This document shows, one piece after another, positions 33,880 through 45,650 of a stretch of DNA of 64,000 bases. This DNA is from Apodospora peruviana (taxonomy: Eukaryota; Ascomycota; Sordariomycetes; Sordariales; Lasiosphaeriaceae), in NCBI GenBank assembly GCA_033439685.1, contig JAUEDM010000004.1, positions 1,798,001 to 1,862,000 on the forward strand. Reading direction: 5' to 3'. How positions within the stretch are numbered: the stretch's first letter is position 1; every line of letters begins with the position of its first letter. The notes under the pieces were generated by a model. It did not search any database and had not been told where the DNA came from. It saw only the letters and a program-made list of their open reading frames with translations. The translations under genes and the position numbers were made by a program.

Positions 33880-34461
33880 TTAAGCTGAACAACTTCTACA
33901 TGGCTATCTTTAGCTTTATAAAAGATAGTGCAAGTCATAGTACGGCTTGCAGCTTGCATAGTGGAAGAATGCGGAAGCAACAGCAGTACAGAAGCTATAG
34001 GGGAGAACAATAGAACAAGAATACAGTGAACTATTGTCATGGCATGGCACTATGCAGTATATAATCCACAGTATTCTAAGCCTTGTCAACTTGGAATTTG
34101 ATATTCTTTTGTAATGAGAACGTTAGCTCAGTGGTGTGAGTCATTATACGACGCCGTCACATTAAGTCAAGGATTGAAATCGTGTATTTTGAGCCAATAA
34201 GATTTGTCTTTGCAATAGAACTCTCCCCTCTTGTTCACAGCGCATAGTTTGTTGTACAGCCATTGTGTCTAAGTTGAATCATTCACTTACACTTATTATT
34301 ACAGTGCATAGTTCACTGTATTCTTGTTCTATTGTTTTCCTCTACAGCTTTCGTACCGCTGTTGCTTTCGCATTCTTCTGCTGTGCAGGCTGCAGGCCGT
34401 AGTACGACTTGCACACCTTCTATAAAGCTAAAGGTAGCCCTGTAGAAGTAGTTCAGCTTAA
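33880..34461. mobile_element. foldback/MITE-like element with about 154-bp inverted arms
   Basis: Arm 1 (33880-34033) begins TAAGCTGAACAACTTCTACA and ends AATACAGTGAACTA. Arm 2 (34309-34461) is its inverse complement, with shared blocks such as CTTTAGCTTTATA, GAAGAATGCG, AAGCAACAGC and AACAATAGAACAAGAATACA. The roughly 20 differences are mainly C/T or G/A transitions, with one small indel and about three transversions. The 275-nt centre holds a tRNA-like stretch. There is no open frame, so the element would be non-autonomous. A 22-nt piece of the inner end (TACAGTGAACTATGCACTGT..) also occurs in inverse orientation at 33330-33351. Class and target site duplication could not be settled. Confidence 0.65.
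34116..34194 (+). pseudogene. degenerate tRNA-like sequence inside the foldback element
   Basis: It contains TTAGCTCAGTGGT, a good box A with a foldable D-arm (GCTC..GAGT), and about 45 nt later GGATTGAAATC, which looks like a box B (GGTTCGAATCC) after C-to-T and G-to-A change. The acceptor stem does not pair, so I do not call a functional tRNA. A RIP-damaged tRNA-derived SINE or tRNA relic is the likely reading. Confidence 0.35.
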
Positions 34462-34560
34462 CAATTGTGTTGAAATCTTAACATTATGTTTTCGGAACAC
34501 TGCATTTTCAGGAACATGCTAAAACAATCATGTAGCTACAGATATAGTGGTTTAACAAAA

Positions 34561-37500
34561 CACGGTCAACTGGCTTCATGTTTGAAAGGGGGGTTCAACC
34601 GCGAAGGTGTGTGCTTGCAACCCAGACTCACAGTAACTTAGACCACCAACTACCGGCCCGGACCCGGGCGGCCCCTATTGGACACTCCCAAGTCTCACGA
34701 CGGCAATTGTGCGCAAGTTTTGAGGAGATTAATCTGTCCGACAATCGCGGCCACAGCATTGCCCGGATTTCAGACAACCGAGAAAAAGGATGGCGAGCCA
34801 GGTCCCTATCGGAGCGCACCCCATCCGACGCGGTTGGCGTCACTCGAGTTACACAGTCGTGCTCGAGATGCGCTCCCCGGGATCATGCTTTACCAAGTTG
34901 GGCAGGAGAAGTTCACCGTCCACGCGGCGACGCACATACTGTTCGAAATTGCCCGCGCAACAACAGTTGGGTACTACAGCCAGCGTACGTGTATGACAGG
35001 ATAAGCATGTAAGAAGCAACATCTTGCAAGTCTCATTGCTCCCGCTCTCCGGGAAGGTAGCCTTGCACTCCCGGTTGGCTTTGAGCTATCCGTACCTAAG
35101 ACATCGTGGCAGCAGTGCCAAGCAGAAATCACGTAAAAACAGGAAAGAAAAAACGGAGGAATACGGCACTCCTTGAACTGCCCGGGCCCCCGTCGCAAAC
35201 GGCTCATCCTTGAGTGCCCCTCAATACGGTAGATACTTCGACGTCTCCTTGAATTCTTTTGGAAAACGTGCAAATCGGCGGTGTGTGCTCTGGCCTGTGG
35301 TGACCCAAGCAGGGCAAAAGGCGTTGAGATTTGATGTCGGTCTACTGCTAGTGAGGCTGGATGCCGATGGCCAAATCAATGCTGCACCTATCCCTGTTCC
35401 CTGTCCAAGAGGCATTTTGAGGCTTGCAAAATAGCTGCCTCGCATTTTCTTCTTGGAGAAAGGTGTTTGTCAGCTATGATGTTCACCGTGCCCGCAAGAA
35501 AAAGGGGAGGGCGAAATGAGGGTGAAAATCTGCGACGCTCTGCCTAACAGAAGACAAGAAATTATTAACGTGGTGGTGGAGCTTGCTCGCTCGTCGTGCT
35601 GCCAGCTCGCGGTGATTGGCGATCACCCCATCTCCATCAAACTGGGGGTTGATCGACTAGGGTTCCCCTGCTACTCGGCTCGCTTCTAGAAAATGGCTTC
35701 CCCATAGAACTCCCATACTGTCGGGACGGGGGTACATTTCCTTAGCTCACACACTTTCTAACTACTTCGGGAAAGCGAGCTCAACCAGGGGACATAGCAC
35801 CGCTCCCGGCCTCCCAGGGAGGAGCCTTGGCTGCCCCTTCACAACTTCATCTTTCCACTTGCAAAGCCTGTTGAGCCAGGCCTTTGTCGATAGCCGCCGG
35901 CTTCCGGCCATGGAATGGTACTTTCGTCAATTAATGTTGGATATTGGGGAAGAAGTATCTTGGAGTCATTGCAAAGGTCCATCTTGGGGTTGATCGTGAA
36001 GCCACCTAGGCACAGAGGGTCCGGTCCAATGACGCACGGGACCTGCGGACTTGGGCCGGGAGAGAATCCTGGCTGAAGTGTTGGGATGGCACGGGTGGGT
36101 GGGTAAAGACTAAGGTACCTAGGCCGGCCAGGACCGCACAGATCTGAAACCTGAAACATGGACAATTTCTTGCGCGGTGTTAACATTTTTGCTGTGCGAC
36201 TCCGAGCTCGAGAATAGGAGAAACATCCCCAGTCCTAGACCGGTCGATGGAAGTTACAATCCATATACATTGCAGACGGTGCGGCAATGTATGCATGTCG
36301 TGCATCAGCATGGAGGGTAACGGACGTACTGACATCGTACCTTTACAGTATCTTTACCCGGTAGGCGAGTTCATAGGCGATCGCTCGCTGATGACGAAAC
36401 TGGCTGGCCCTACCGAAATGTCCCCGACTCCTCGCATCGACAGCTAGACAGCTGACTTGATACGATGACAGGGATGACGAGAGGCCACACTAAAAAGAGT
36501 TGATTTCGTGCGCAGGCGCGTCTGTTCTGCCCCGGTCTGCACTTAGCGCTGGTGAGTGGTGACGCGGTTGGTCAATGAGGCTTGTTGGTCGGACACATGT
36601 CGGAGAGAGAAGTGAGGTCCCCAAATCGCTTGTTGGCCACTGCCCTGAAGACTTTCCTTGAACCTTGATCTTTTTGCTCAGCAATCTTGAAAGGGGAAAA
36701 CCCGAGTGGACGGCCAAGGTCGTCCCTGGGAGCCCGCTAATCTGTATTTGCGTAGTATGTGAGGACAAGAAAGGGGGTGTGGGGTTTCTTCCGATGAGAT
36801 GGCTCAGATAGAGTCGGAGGGCTGATGGCTTGATGAGGCGTGGCTGCTGTCTTGGACGAGCCAATTAGGCATCGAGACTGGCCGTACTGTACCTCGAAGG
36901 ATCTAAGGTACACTGTTAGCCGGCTTACATGTGTACTCTCGGATGATAATGTGCTCCATAAGACAAAACCTGCGTGTTTGTGTCTTGCAACGATCACTCA
37001 CAGACAGACGAAAACGGTATTGATTCCATAGGTACCTTAGTGAGCAACACTACGCGACATGCTCGTCGGACCAAGACAAGGCGAGCTCGCGTGATCCTCT
37101 CGGGCATACAACAGGTTGGCCAGCTCCAGGGGTAGACGAGGGCCAACCCATAGCCCTAGACGAGCCAACAGCATGTACGGTCCTTTTCTTGAGCCGCTGT
37201 TGAGCTGTTCGTATTTCGTGATGACTGCCTGGTCGAGGAGCAGGGAATAAATGCCTTAGCCTCTTAGCATCAGCTACCAAGGACCCGTCTGCGCGGATCC
37301 GAATGCCCGACAACCTGCATCAACTGGGTCGATTCCAAGCCGTTGTTACATCGTCAAAAGCCACGACAGTGTTGCGACTTTATGTAATACCCTTCCAGCT
37401 TGCACTGCCGGTATACCTTAGTAAAGCCCATGACGAGGAACGACAATCTCTGTGTGCAAATTTCTCAACATCGCAACTCATGATTGGTCAATGAACGCGC

Positions 37501-40500
37501 ATTTACACAGAAGCCCTCCCCCACGCACCTTTGGTTCCCTGGTTGGCACTAGGCCAAAGCCAGACAGGTTGGATTATTCAGCCTCCTCTGCAAGTCTGAC
37601 GCTCTTAGTAAAAGACCTCGATTTCTCCCTTGCTTTAATGATGTGATATCTGATGTGTGCGATTGTAATGTGGACAAAAGACCGACGTTCAACCGTCTGC
37701 CTGCCGCATGCTGCCGCCCCCAAGTCGACTGATGAGTCTACTCGTAGGCGGCGTCGGCAGGGGCAAGGCGTGGATGGACCGGGGTACTCGACGCGATGGA
37801 CGGTGAGCAGTGGACGATGCCACGATGGACCTGGCAGCACCAGCAGCGCTGCGGGCATGCCGACTGAATGCAACATAGCTGTCCCGGAGTTTGGGAGCAA
37901 CATGTGTACCTACCTAGGCGATCATGCCGCGATCTCAGACGTAGGTACCTTATATGGTAAGGTAATCGGTTGGTTCTTTCTGTTGACGAAACGCGAAACC
38001 TGAAGACTGAGATGCACCTTCCAGGTTGTCGGAGGGACAAAGGGAGGCAGGAACCACACTGAGAAGATGACCAGTCGACTGCTGCAGCTGCAGGCCGAAC
38101 TGGCGAGTGAGATGGGATGGACGAATCGTGAGTGTAAATATCATCCCGAAGAGGAAAGAGTAAGGACTGTCGCACTGACTCCTTTCGTACGGTTTAATCC
38201 GTATATATCTGGACGGAGCTCCATAGACCATTCACTCATTCCTCCCCCATCAAAGCATCTTTCAACTCACCAATGTTGTTAAGGTAATCCGTACTCCGTA
38301 CCGATACCTACCTAGGTACCAAGGTAGGCAGGTGGCAGGGCCCGACCGCGCGGTACCAACCACTCCTTGGGGGTCAATTGCGCCTTGTGACAGCGCCTCA
38401 CGCATGCCGCCTGCCGCCTCGTCTTGGCCCTGGACCCCAAATGCTACTCCGTACCTACCTACCTTACCTACCTTACCTGTGGTACAGAGTACCTTAGGTA
38501 CTAGGTACCTACCTAGTACGGACTATCCTTACCTTACATCGTCGATAGTCCACAACAGACAGGCTCCAATTCACACTTCTTGACTTCATTCCCTTCCAGT
38601 TATGTTGAGTTATCTCTCCTGCCTTCGATGCTTCGCTCTTCTCGTCCCTTCTCCGAACGAGATGCGTCGACATGTGCCTTCCATTGTCGAGCCATACAAT
38701 AATACTGGACCTTGCATCGCCCCCTCCCGCGGGCCCTCGTCAACCCCTAACTGCTGCTCGGCGCAATTGTCGTGAACTGGACAGCACCAACGCCAAAACG
38801 AACCGGGCACGTATGATGGTCCAATTACAACGGCTACATGGCACGGTGGTGCAGAGATGGAGATGCAAGAGCAGCAAGATGCAGCCTGGCGGCGACGGCA
38901 GCGATAGAAGGCATGTCTTTGTCCTCGTCTACACCACCAACATGATCACATCCTCGCCTGAATAGAGGTACGGTACAGAATCAAGGTTTATCGTGCACCT
39001 GGCTATCATTGATGATGCAAATGGCCCCCGTTCTTCATCAGCAGATCTCCGGCCACACAGCTCTGGCGCTTGCGCCCTCTCAAAACGTTGTGGCCCTGCA
39101 CCCGTTCTCCCAATGACAAAGCATGCCCCCCCTGGACAACGGGGCTGGCACCGTACCCACTAGCACCAGCTTCCAACTGCATCCCTCACTGACGCTCAGA
39201 CATTCAGAACTCAGCGGACCCTGCGAGTCAGACCCAGTACGCACTCGGTACCAAACGGAATTAGTGAGGACGTCATGTTCAAACGCCAACGACCTGATCT
39301 GACCCAGCATCGTGGTTGGGGCTGAGATGCCCTTCTTCTGCACATCGCTGCCCACGGACGCCCGGGCTATCTCACCCACCAGTTATTCTCGCCGTCTGGG
39401 TCAATGTCTTTGCGCCTTGGCTTGGCATGTCGTCCTGGGAGCGGTGCCTCCTCCGTGCTGCTCAAGTCAGCGAGCTAGTCAAAGTCAACTAATGATGTGA
39501 GACTCTGAATGCGAGGTCCTCCTTCGGACTCGTCTATGGCGTCCTATTAGTCCTCTGGCACTATCTGGATGACTACAATCTTTCCATCAAAAGGGGTTCT
39601 GATGCTCCGGTTGATTGGCGCCATCGCAACAAAAACAAGATGTTGGTACCCTTCAAGATCCAGGATGCATGACCAACTGCCGTCATCCCCTCCTCCAAGA
39701 ACGCGGACCATCCGTCGTCCCGTCTCCTATCGCACCACCCCGAGATGCTTGCGACGGCGCGGACACTCCAGCGATGGATACTCTACCCGTGGCCCACCGC
39801 ATCGTCTTGCCGTGCTCGCTCGCCGGAAAGTTCTGACTTTGCTGTGTCCTCAACTTTGACGACTGCTCTCTCCAAGACCACCAGTCCACCGACTCCAAGC
39901 GAGCGTCCTGGTCGTCTGACTACGTACATATGCAGCCAGCACCAGACGCTCAATCCTTCCAAGTCCGTTTCACTGAATCGGTCGACGTGCAGCCTTCATC
40001 ATCATGCGCTCTCCCTTCAACTTCGTATTGGAGTTCCTTTGTCTCTTGTCATCCGTCGATGGAATACCACGCCTGTCCCGAAGGCATATTCGATTTGATT
40101 CCTTGAGTGGAGTTTGCAGCCGGCGACGAGCGCGGGATGACGGACATCCGTCCTTGGACTGTGGGCCGCGCTGCCGCGAAAGAATTGATCATACGGATTA
40201 CATACTTCGTACATCGCAGGTGAACAGCGGACGCCAGCAACACGTATTAGTGCAGGGTCCCTGGCGGAGTCGATCATCACCAGTCCAGTCCTGACTGAGA
40301 ACAATTGATGAAGGTCTGCACACCGGTCGGCCCTCTTGGCTGTTGTACCAAATGGCCTTTGCCAGGGACCGAAAAAACCTCCCATGCAGTTTGCCTCTCA
40401 CAAAACCACTGGTTTCTCGACTTGCAGGTGTGGTGGCGTCAGTGCCTCGAGGGTTAACATAGCTGCAACCATGCGAGGGCTTATCGCGGTTCACTGGTTT

Positions 40501-42709
40501 GGGCCGTGGGCCAACAGGCTTTCACACATACTTTTCAGCTTGGACCATTTTATGACTCTGTTTTTATCAAGCGGTCGGACATCCATACCTGCTCACTCGG
40601 CCCGTGGCGGGTGGTTTCTTACGGATAACTGCTATGTTTAGGTTGGCTAAACTTATGCCGTACTTCCGGGCCAAAGGTGATGCTCCTCTTCCCCCCCACC
40701 TCTTCTCACACTGACCAAAGTGTTGGATAGATGGTGATAATCATGACTCTAGGGCGATGAGACACACCGAGTGTCCTCCGACAGAGATCGGTTGAAGGGA
40801 ACGTCGTTGTGGCCACTCAAGAAGCTCCACTCGGTTCGAATAGCCGATATCTGGTCTTTGGGATTATTAAGAATCACTACAATCCTGTTCTCGGGGCCAC
40901 GGCGTGAAAAGCATTCGAAAGATCTAGTCAGGGCTAATCATAGCCTCGCCTTACTTGGAAGTCCAGTCGTACGGGTTCCACAAGCCGCCTCGAAAGCTCT
41001 GTCTTTCTTGGCGCTCTTGGATATCGGGCACAACCAGGTGCAGCCGTCAAGCGTGTCGAGGTCGTCCGGGTCGGCACCGATACTCATGCAAGAAACCATG
41101 GAACATTGCAGGTTGTGGGCTCTTTGGCGCTCGCTTTACTATCTGACTGGCAACTGGGCGGACGCTCTACCCCATGCCACAGCCGCTTCTTGTGTAACAT
41201 CGAAATTCTAGGCCTCCGTTGTCCACTGTCGGGGATGGAGTTAGCACGTGGTTAGAACTTACCAGTTATCGACACGATTCGATAAGCTAACGAAGACCCC
41301 TTGGTCATCATTCCCGCCTTGACATGCAGCAATGCATATGCATGCAGATTGTTTGGATGCGGCTGGAGCAAGCTTCACGATGAGCTGTTTTGGTCGCGAC
41401 CGCCGCCAACCCGCGTGCAAGTGCCATGTTCTCATGTGCACCTCGGGTATCATGAAGTTTCGTGCGGCAAAGTGAGATTTGAGTTGTTTTAACCAATGAG
41501 ACTCTCGTTCCGAGGCAGATATGACAAGCTTCTGGTTCCCCAACTGGCAGTTCTGTTCTTGTTACTCCGTGCCTGGATATCCATCAAAGGCCACCAAGAG
41601 AATATGTGCCGTCGTGGCCGTGGCGTGCTGTAGCTCGAAATGAATCCTTGGACAGTGGTGTGAAGGTTCTTCCGGACCGGATGGATCACGATGTGCGACG
41701 TTAGGGCACCTTGATGTTTGTTGGAAGTCGAACCCGGTCGAACCTCTACGCACGGTCGGTCAGTTGTCGCGTATCATGGCAGACATCCTACCTGGATAGT
41801 CCTATAGCTCGCGTTTCCGTGCCGCATGCACCGTAATGGGGGCATGATCCACCAGCTGCGGACAAGGCTGTGAAATATCACTGATCAGTCTATGTACCCG
41901 GACACTTTCGTGGTCCCTATCTTCCCTTGGGTGCTTACTTACCTAGATAGGGAGATGGCTGGAGTTCCGCATTAATGAGAAATGTAAGGTACTTGCAGGG
42001 AGAGGAAAGTCTCGGAAGCCTTGCACTTGAACTGAAAGGACCAAAATAATCACGTGGAATCATTGAGGTTGGACTAGTATGTGTAATCCGTAGCGTACAT
42101 ACCTTGCAGATCCCTCTCATCACATCCAAGTAAGTACCTTAAGTAAATGAAGTCTTTGAAGTCTAAGCCGTAGACAGGGCCAAGAACCGAATGCGTCCTT
42201 GTGGCGTGAAGAAGTGGAGAGTCAGAGGACAACCAATGGCTTCTGAACAAACTGCGCCTCGACCCCACCATTTACTAAGCTCACGCCTTAGACAACCTGA
42301 AGGACTTCAGGCAGTAAGGGCCAGGGTCAGGCTCAAGGTCAGCACGTCACAGTCACAATCACAACCCCACCCTCATACCAACCTTGCGACGTGAACTTCA
42401 AAGCAAACAAGAGTGCATCGACAACACACAGACACCAACGCGGTTTACTGTTACTGTACCACACGCCGAAACCTGACTTCCAGGTTTGGTCTCAGCTATC
42501 AATTCCCCTAGCAAAAGAACGAAGGCGTGATCCCGTCTTCGACGACGCACCCTGCCCATCAACCGGTCCACCAACCCGTTCCCCAGCCACCTACCGACGG
42601 ATAGAAGTGTGAAACCTCGTCCGATTCTCGGCACGAACTGGACATCAAGCCGGTTGGCTGATTCCGAAACCTCCAAGAGCGCGGATACCCAAGTAGCCAG
42701 TCTTTCAGG
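34561..42709. other. 8.1-kb gene-poor region with short dispersed repeats
   Basis: GC content returns to that of the flanks, but no open frame has domain, splice or start-context support. The notable content is short repeats: GGTACCTTAG/CCTAGGTACC words and TACCTACCTTACC arrays at 36113, 37028, 37905-37950, 38281-38330, 38449-38521 and 41938. An AATCCGTACTCCGTACC-type word occurs near 38285. A 96-codon frame at 40004-40294 starts with a hydrophobic segment but is not convincing. The right end (about 42300-42709) should be the CCDC124-gene promoter and leader. Confidence 0.5.
38281..38525. repeat. clustered TACCTA/GGTACC and CCGTAC words
   Basis: Two dense patches (38281-38330 and 38449-38525) are built from overlapping CCTACCTAGGTACC, TACCTACCTTACC and ACTCCGTACC words. 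Many can pair with each other as palindromes (CCTAGGTACCTACCTAGG-like). They lie in non-coding DNA. Confidence 0.75.
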
Positions 42710-43845
42710 ATGCCGGCTAAGAAGGGTGGAGGAGAGGGCAGCAAGAAAGCCGCGGGCCAGGCCCGGAAGGCCGATGCTGCCGCCCAAAAGGCTGCTGCTG
42801 AGGAAGCGAAGAAGGCCTCAGCTGAAGCTGAGGAATGGAATAAGGGAGCAAAAAGCAATGCTAAAAAGTAAGTCCGGTCAGGACTCGTCCTTGATTTTCC
42901 ACCCACCTTCCTCGTCTGCCCCGTCCTCCACGTCACCCGCCGGTTTCGTTGGCAACGGGACCTACCACACAGTACCGTGTACCCGTAAATGAGGTCTCCC
43001 CTTCCCTCTGCTTCCCGAGGGGATCACACATGCTCTCCAGCTCCGCTTTCTTCCCCGAGGCTGTCCTGCGCAACTGCGGGGACGCAATCCGACTCGCCTT
43101 CGGGAAGCCACTAGCGGGAGGCGCTGTGCAACTTTCGGGACGGTTGGGCGTGGCATGGCATGGCATGGCATGGGTGCACCATGATACTGGGCGCGCGGGC
43201 GCTCGTGGTTGAAAGTTTCACGCACCTACACCTGCACATGCCTGGGAACACAATCGGGCTTGCATACAACATACAGTGACGGCTAGGGTGACGATACGAA
43301 AGACTGACCCGTGCACGATGGAACGCAGGGAAGCTGAAGCGGCGAAGAAAGCAGAGGCAGCCCGAAAGAAGGCAGAGCGCGAGGCCATGCTCGCTGAGGA
43401 GGAGAAGGCCCTACCTGCTCGATCCGCGCCCAAGAACGCCAAGTTGGCGGTCAAGAAGACCAGGGGGCTGGACTTGTCGCAGCTGGACAACGACGGTGGT
43501 AGTCCGCTTTCGGCACTCAGTGCGTCGGGGATTGACAACGCCCTGGACGCGCTTTCGCTTACCACTGCACCCGAAAACAAAGTCGACAGGCATCCGGAGC
43601 GACGGTTCAAGGCGGCCTACGCGCAGTTTGAGGAGCGGCGGCTAAAGGAAATGGAGGATGATGGCAGCGGCGCCGGCCTGCGGTTGAACCAGAAGAAGGA
43701 GAAGATCAAGAAGGAGTTCGAGAAGAGCCCCGACAACCCCTTCAACCAGGTCTCGGTAAGCTACGACGCATCAAAGGACGAGATAGCAAAGATTAAGGAG
43801 CAGGAGAGGCTCAAGATTGAGGCACGTCTGGGATCCAAACGTTAG
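42710..43845 (+). CDS. CCDC124/Lso2-family ribosome-associated protein
   Basis: Two exons (42710-42867, 43329-43845) give 224 residues. The N-terminus is a long, highly charged Lys/Ala helix (MPAKKGGGEGSKKAAGQARK through KKAEAARKKAEREAMLAEEE). The conserved C-terminal block contains DRHPERRFKAAYAQFEERRLKEM, LRLNQKKEKIKKEFEKSPDNPFNQ and KIEARLGSK. This is the layout of human CCDC124 and, in its N-terminal helix, of yeast Lso2, which bind the intersubunit space and mRNA channel of idle ribosomes during hibernation and recovery. A ribosome role is inferred from the family. The 461-nt intron is long for this genome and contains a GGCAT tandem repeat. The acceptor CAG at 43326-43328 restores AAG-GAA-GCT (KEAEAAKK). 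Confidence 0.9.
43150..43171 (+). repeat. (GGCAT)n repeat in the CCDC124-gene intron
   Basis: Four consecutive GGCAT units with a related start (GTGGCATGGCATGGCATGGC) inside the 461-nt intron. Confidence 0.75.
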
Positions 43846-45650
43846 ACGGAACTTTTTCAGTGTCCGTGGGTTGTGGAAGAAGGTCATGTTCCCCATAGTC
43901 TCATCTAGATAACCTCGTGCGCCGTTTCACATTCGCTAGAGTTGGGTTAACGCTGGGCTCTCTGGCGGTTTAAAATCAGTGAGATTACCACGGAATATGC
44001 AATACAGAACTTGATGCATCAACGGTCTCTTGTGGGTTCAGTTTTTACGAATGGGGATACCGAGCGCATCTGCAAATGTCAGCCCGAGTCGAGGCTCTCA
44101 ACAGCCCTGTCGAGTCATTTTTCCTACTTTGTCCATTCAAATGGATGACCTAATACGCGGAAAACTCTCAGAAAGAAACGACAGTCTATCACCGGCGTTG
44201 GGTGCCTGGAATGGAATTTGTGTTTTGCATTGTTTACTGGGCTTAGGGAGGTAGCTTCTTCGACCACCTCGTTTCCCTGGGTGCCAGGCAAGTCCTGGCT
44301 CTATATGCAGTCAGTTTCGGTTTCAGAGTAAGGTGCATATTTGTGGATCCCATTCAGTCTCAATGGCACGGAGTGGAAGTTTGTGGTGTGAGGTACCTTT
44401 GAGTGTGCTGGACAGGGCAAACTTCCGTAGTCGGCCGGACTCGGCACGAGCCATCTCACCTGCCGCAACATGCGGGCGGCTGGGCTGCCCGGCATGGTGG
44501 TCCTGGTCCACTTCTTGGCACGTGGACTTTGTCGGCCCAGATCGCGCCCAAGCATGGCTAGCCTGCGATCTGCCAAGGCCAACGGGCCCCATCATGTTAC
44601 CGTGGACGGGTGCCAGGGACACGGCCAAGCCTAATAACACCACGCAGCGCGAACGGCTAGTCCCGGCCGTACTGGGTACCTATGGTACCAGGTAATCCGT
44701 ACTGTACTTTCGTATCCGTACCGCTGTTGGATATACTCCGTAGTTCCGTACAGGCCCCAGCGCCAAGTCATCACTGCAAGGGAGCGCAAGGCAGATAATG
44801 ACCGTACCGCACATACTTCCTCGGAACCTCTGGTTATAGTCTAGTGTTTAGCTGTTTTCCAAGTCTACGGATACACTCTCTAGCTGTCAGGTAATTGAAA
44901 TTTAAAGAATACTGATGCTAGATAATATTAATTGGAGCAGATATGATGTGTGCATAGCAATCGCTGATTAGTGTAATTCGATACCGCAGTACGGATATTT
45001 TAATCTTTATTCCATTCATAGTGCTATCCCTTTAGCTGTGTTTGAGGTCATTTAAGAGCGCCCCCTCCCCCCCCCCCCCCAAGGTCCAATCAGCTCTTCA
45101 GATTATGCATTACAACGTATGCACTACAGTGAAAACATACCTAACGCTTCACCAACCTTTAAACCAAATCAAAGCATATTTAAATATTTAAATCTAGAAG
45201 TTTTAAAATCAACTAAAAGTGGGTTTAGTTGCATAGTAAGTGGCCGTTTTGACATATAAGAACAGGGGTGTACAGTGGGTCCCTTGAAGGGGGGTGGCCG
45301 TTAAATGGCCTCGAACTTAGCTAAAGGGATAGTCTGTACGGAGATGTACGGATCACTGTACCTTACGCTCCTCAAACTTAGTCTTCCTGAACGAAGCCTG
45401 AAACAGCAACTTGAATTGAACACCTCCGCTCCTGACTCTCACCACATTTCTTTCCCATCAGCCTACCTTGGAATTTCGGATCTTATTCTTATTATTTGCC
45501 TATTAACGTCGACGACCGACCATCACATTGAAAATACGACCTATAAATAAGCATCATCCTTGTCGTTGCGTGTGTGCATGCGCATGCGTCAGACCCTCGA
45601 GCACCTCGCGGCGGACAAACAACCTGCGCGTTGGAGAAAAGAAAAGAGAC
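43846..45650. other. intergenic region with an AT-rich patch and C-run
   Basis: It starts with the CCDC124-gene 3' UTR. At 44690-44760 there are several CCGTAC/TCCGTA words, and at about 44880-45260 a lower-GC patch resembling a small degraded repeat, with a run of 14 C at 45067-45080 and TTTAAATATTTAAATC. GTACAGTGGGTCCCTTGAAG near 45271 resembles a transposon end, but no partner repeat was found. The last 150 nt are the leader of the next gene. Confidence 0.45.

Larger units (their letters stand above)
32780..34560. repeat. AT-rich, repeat-bearing island (probable RIP-degraded element)
   Basis: Composition drops sharply to AT-rich (TpA-rich, e.g. around 32820-33000) compared with the GC-rich flanks and has no coding capacity. 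It includes short inverted repeats (ATGACAGTC at 33018 with GACTGTCAT at 33057; TGCCCTGTAA/TTACAGGGCA near 33608-33641), a 23-bp hairpin (33681-33731) and the foldback element described separately. In Pezizomycotina such islands are usually transposon remnants mutated by RIP (C-to-T in duplicated DNA). No transposase or reverse-transcriptase frame can be read. Confidence 0.7.

Noticed and set aside
34116..34194. Functional tRNA gene
   Set aside because: Box A and the D-arm are good, but the acceptor stem does not pair and box B is degenerate.
40004..40294. Small secreted protein candidate (96 codons)
   Set aside because: It has an ATG and a hydrophobic start, but the mature part is Arg/Ser-rich with no Cys pattern, and competing frames look equally plausible.
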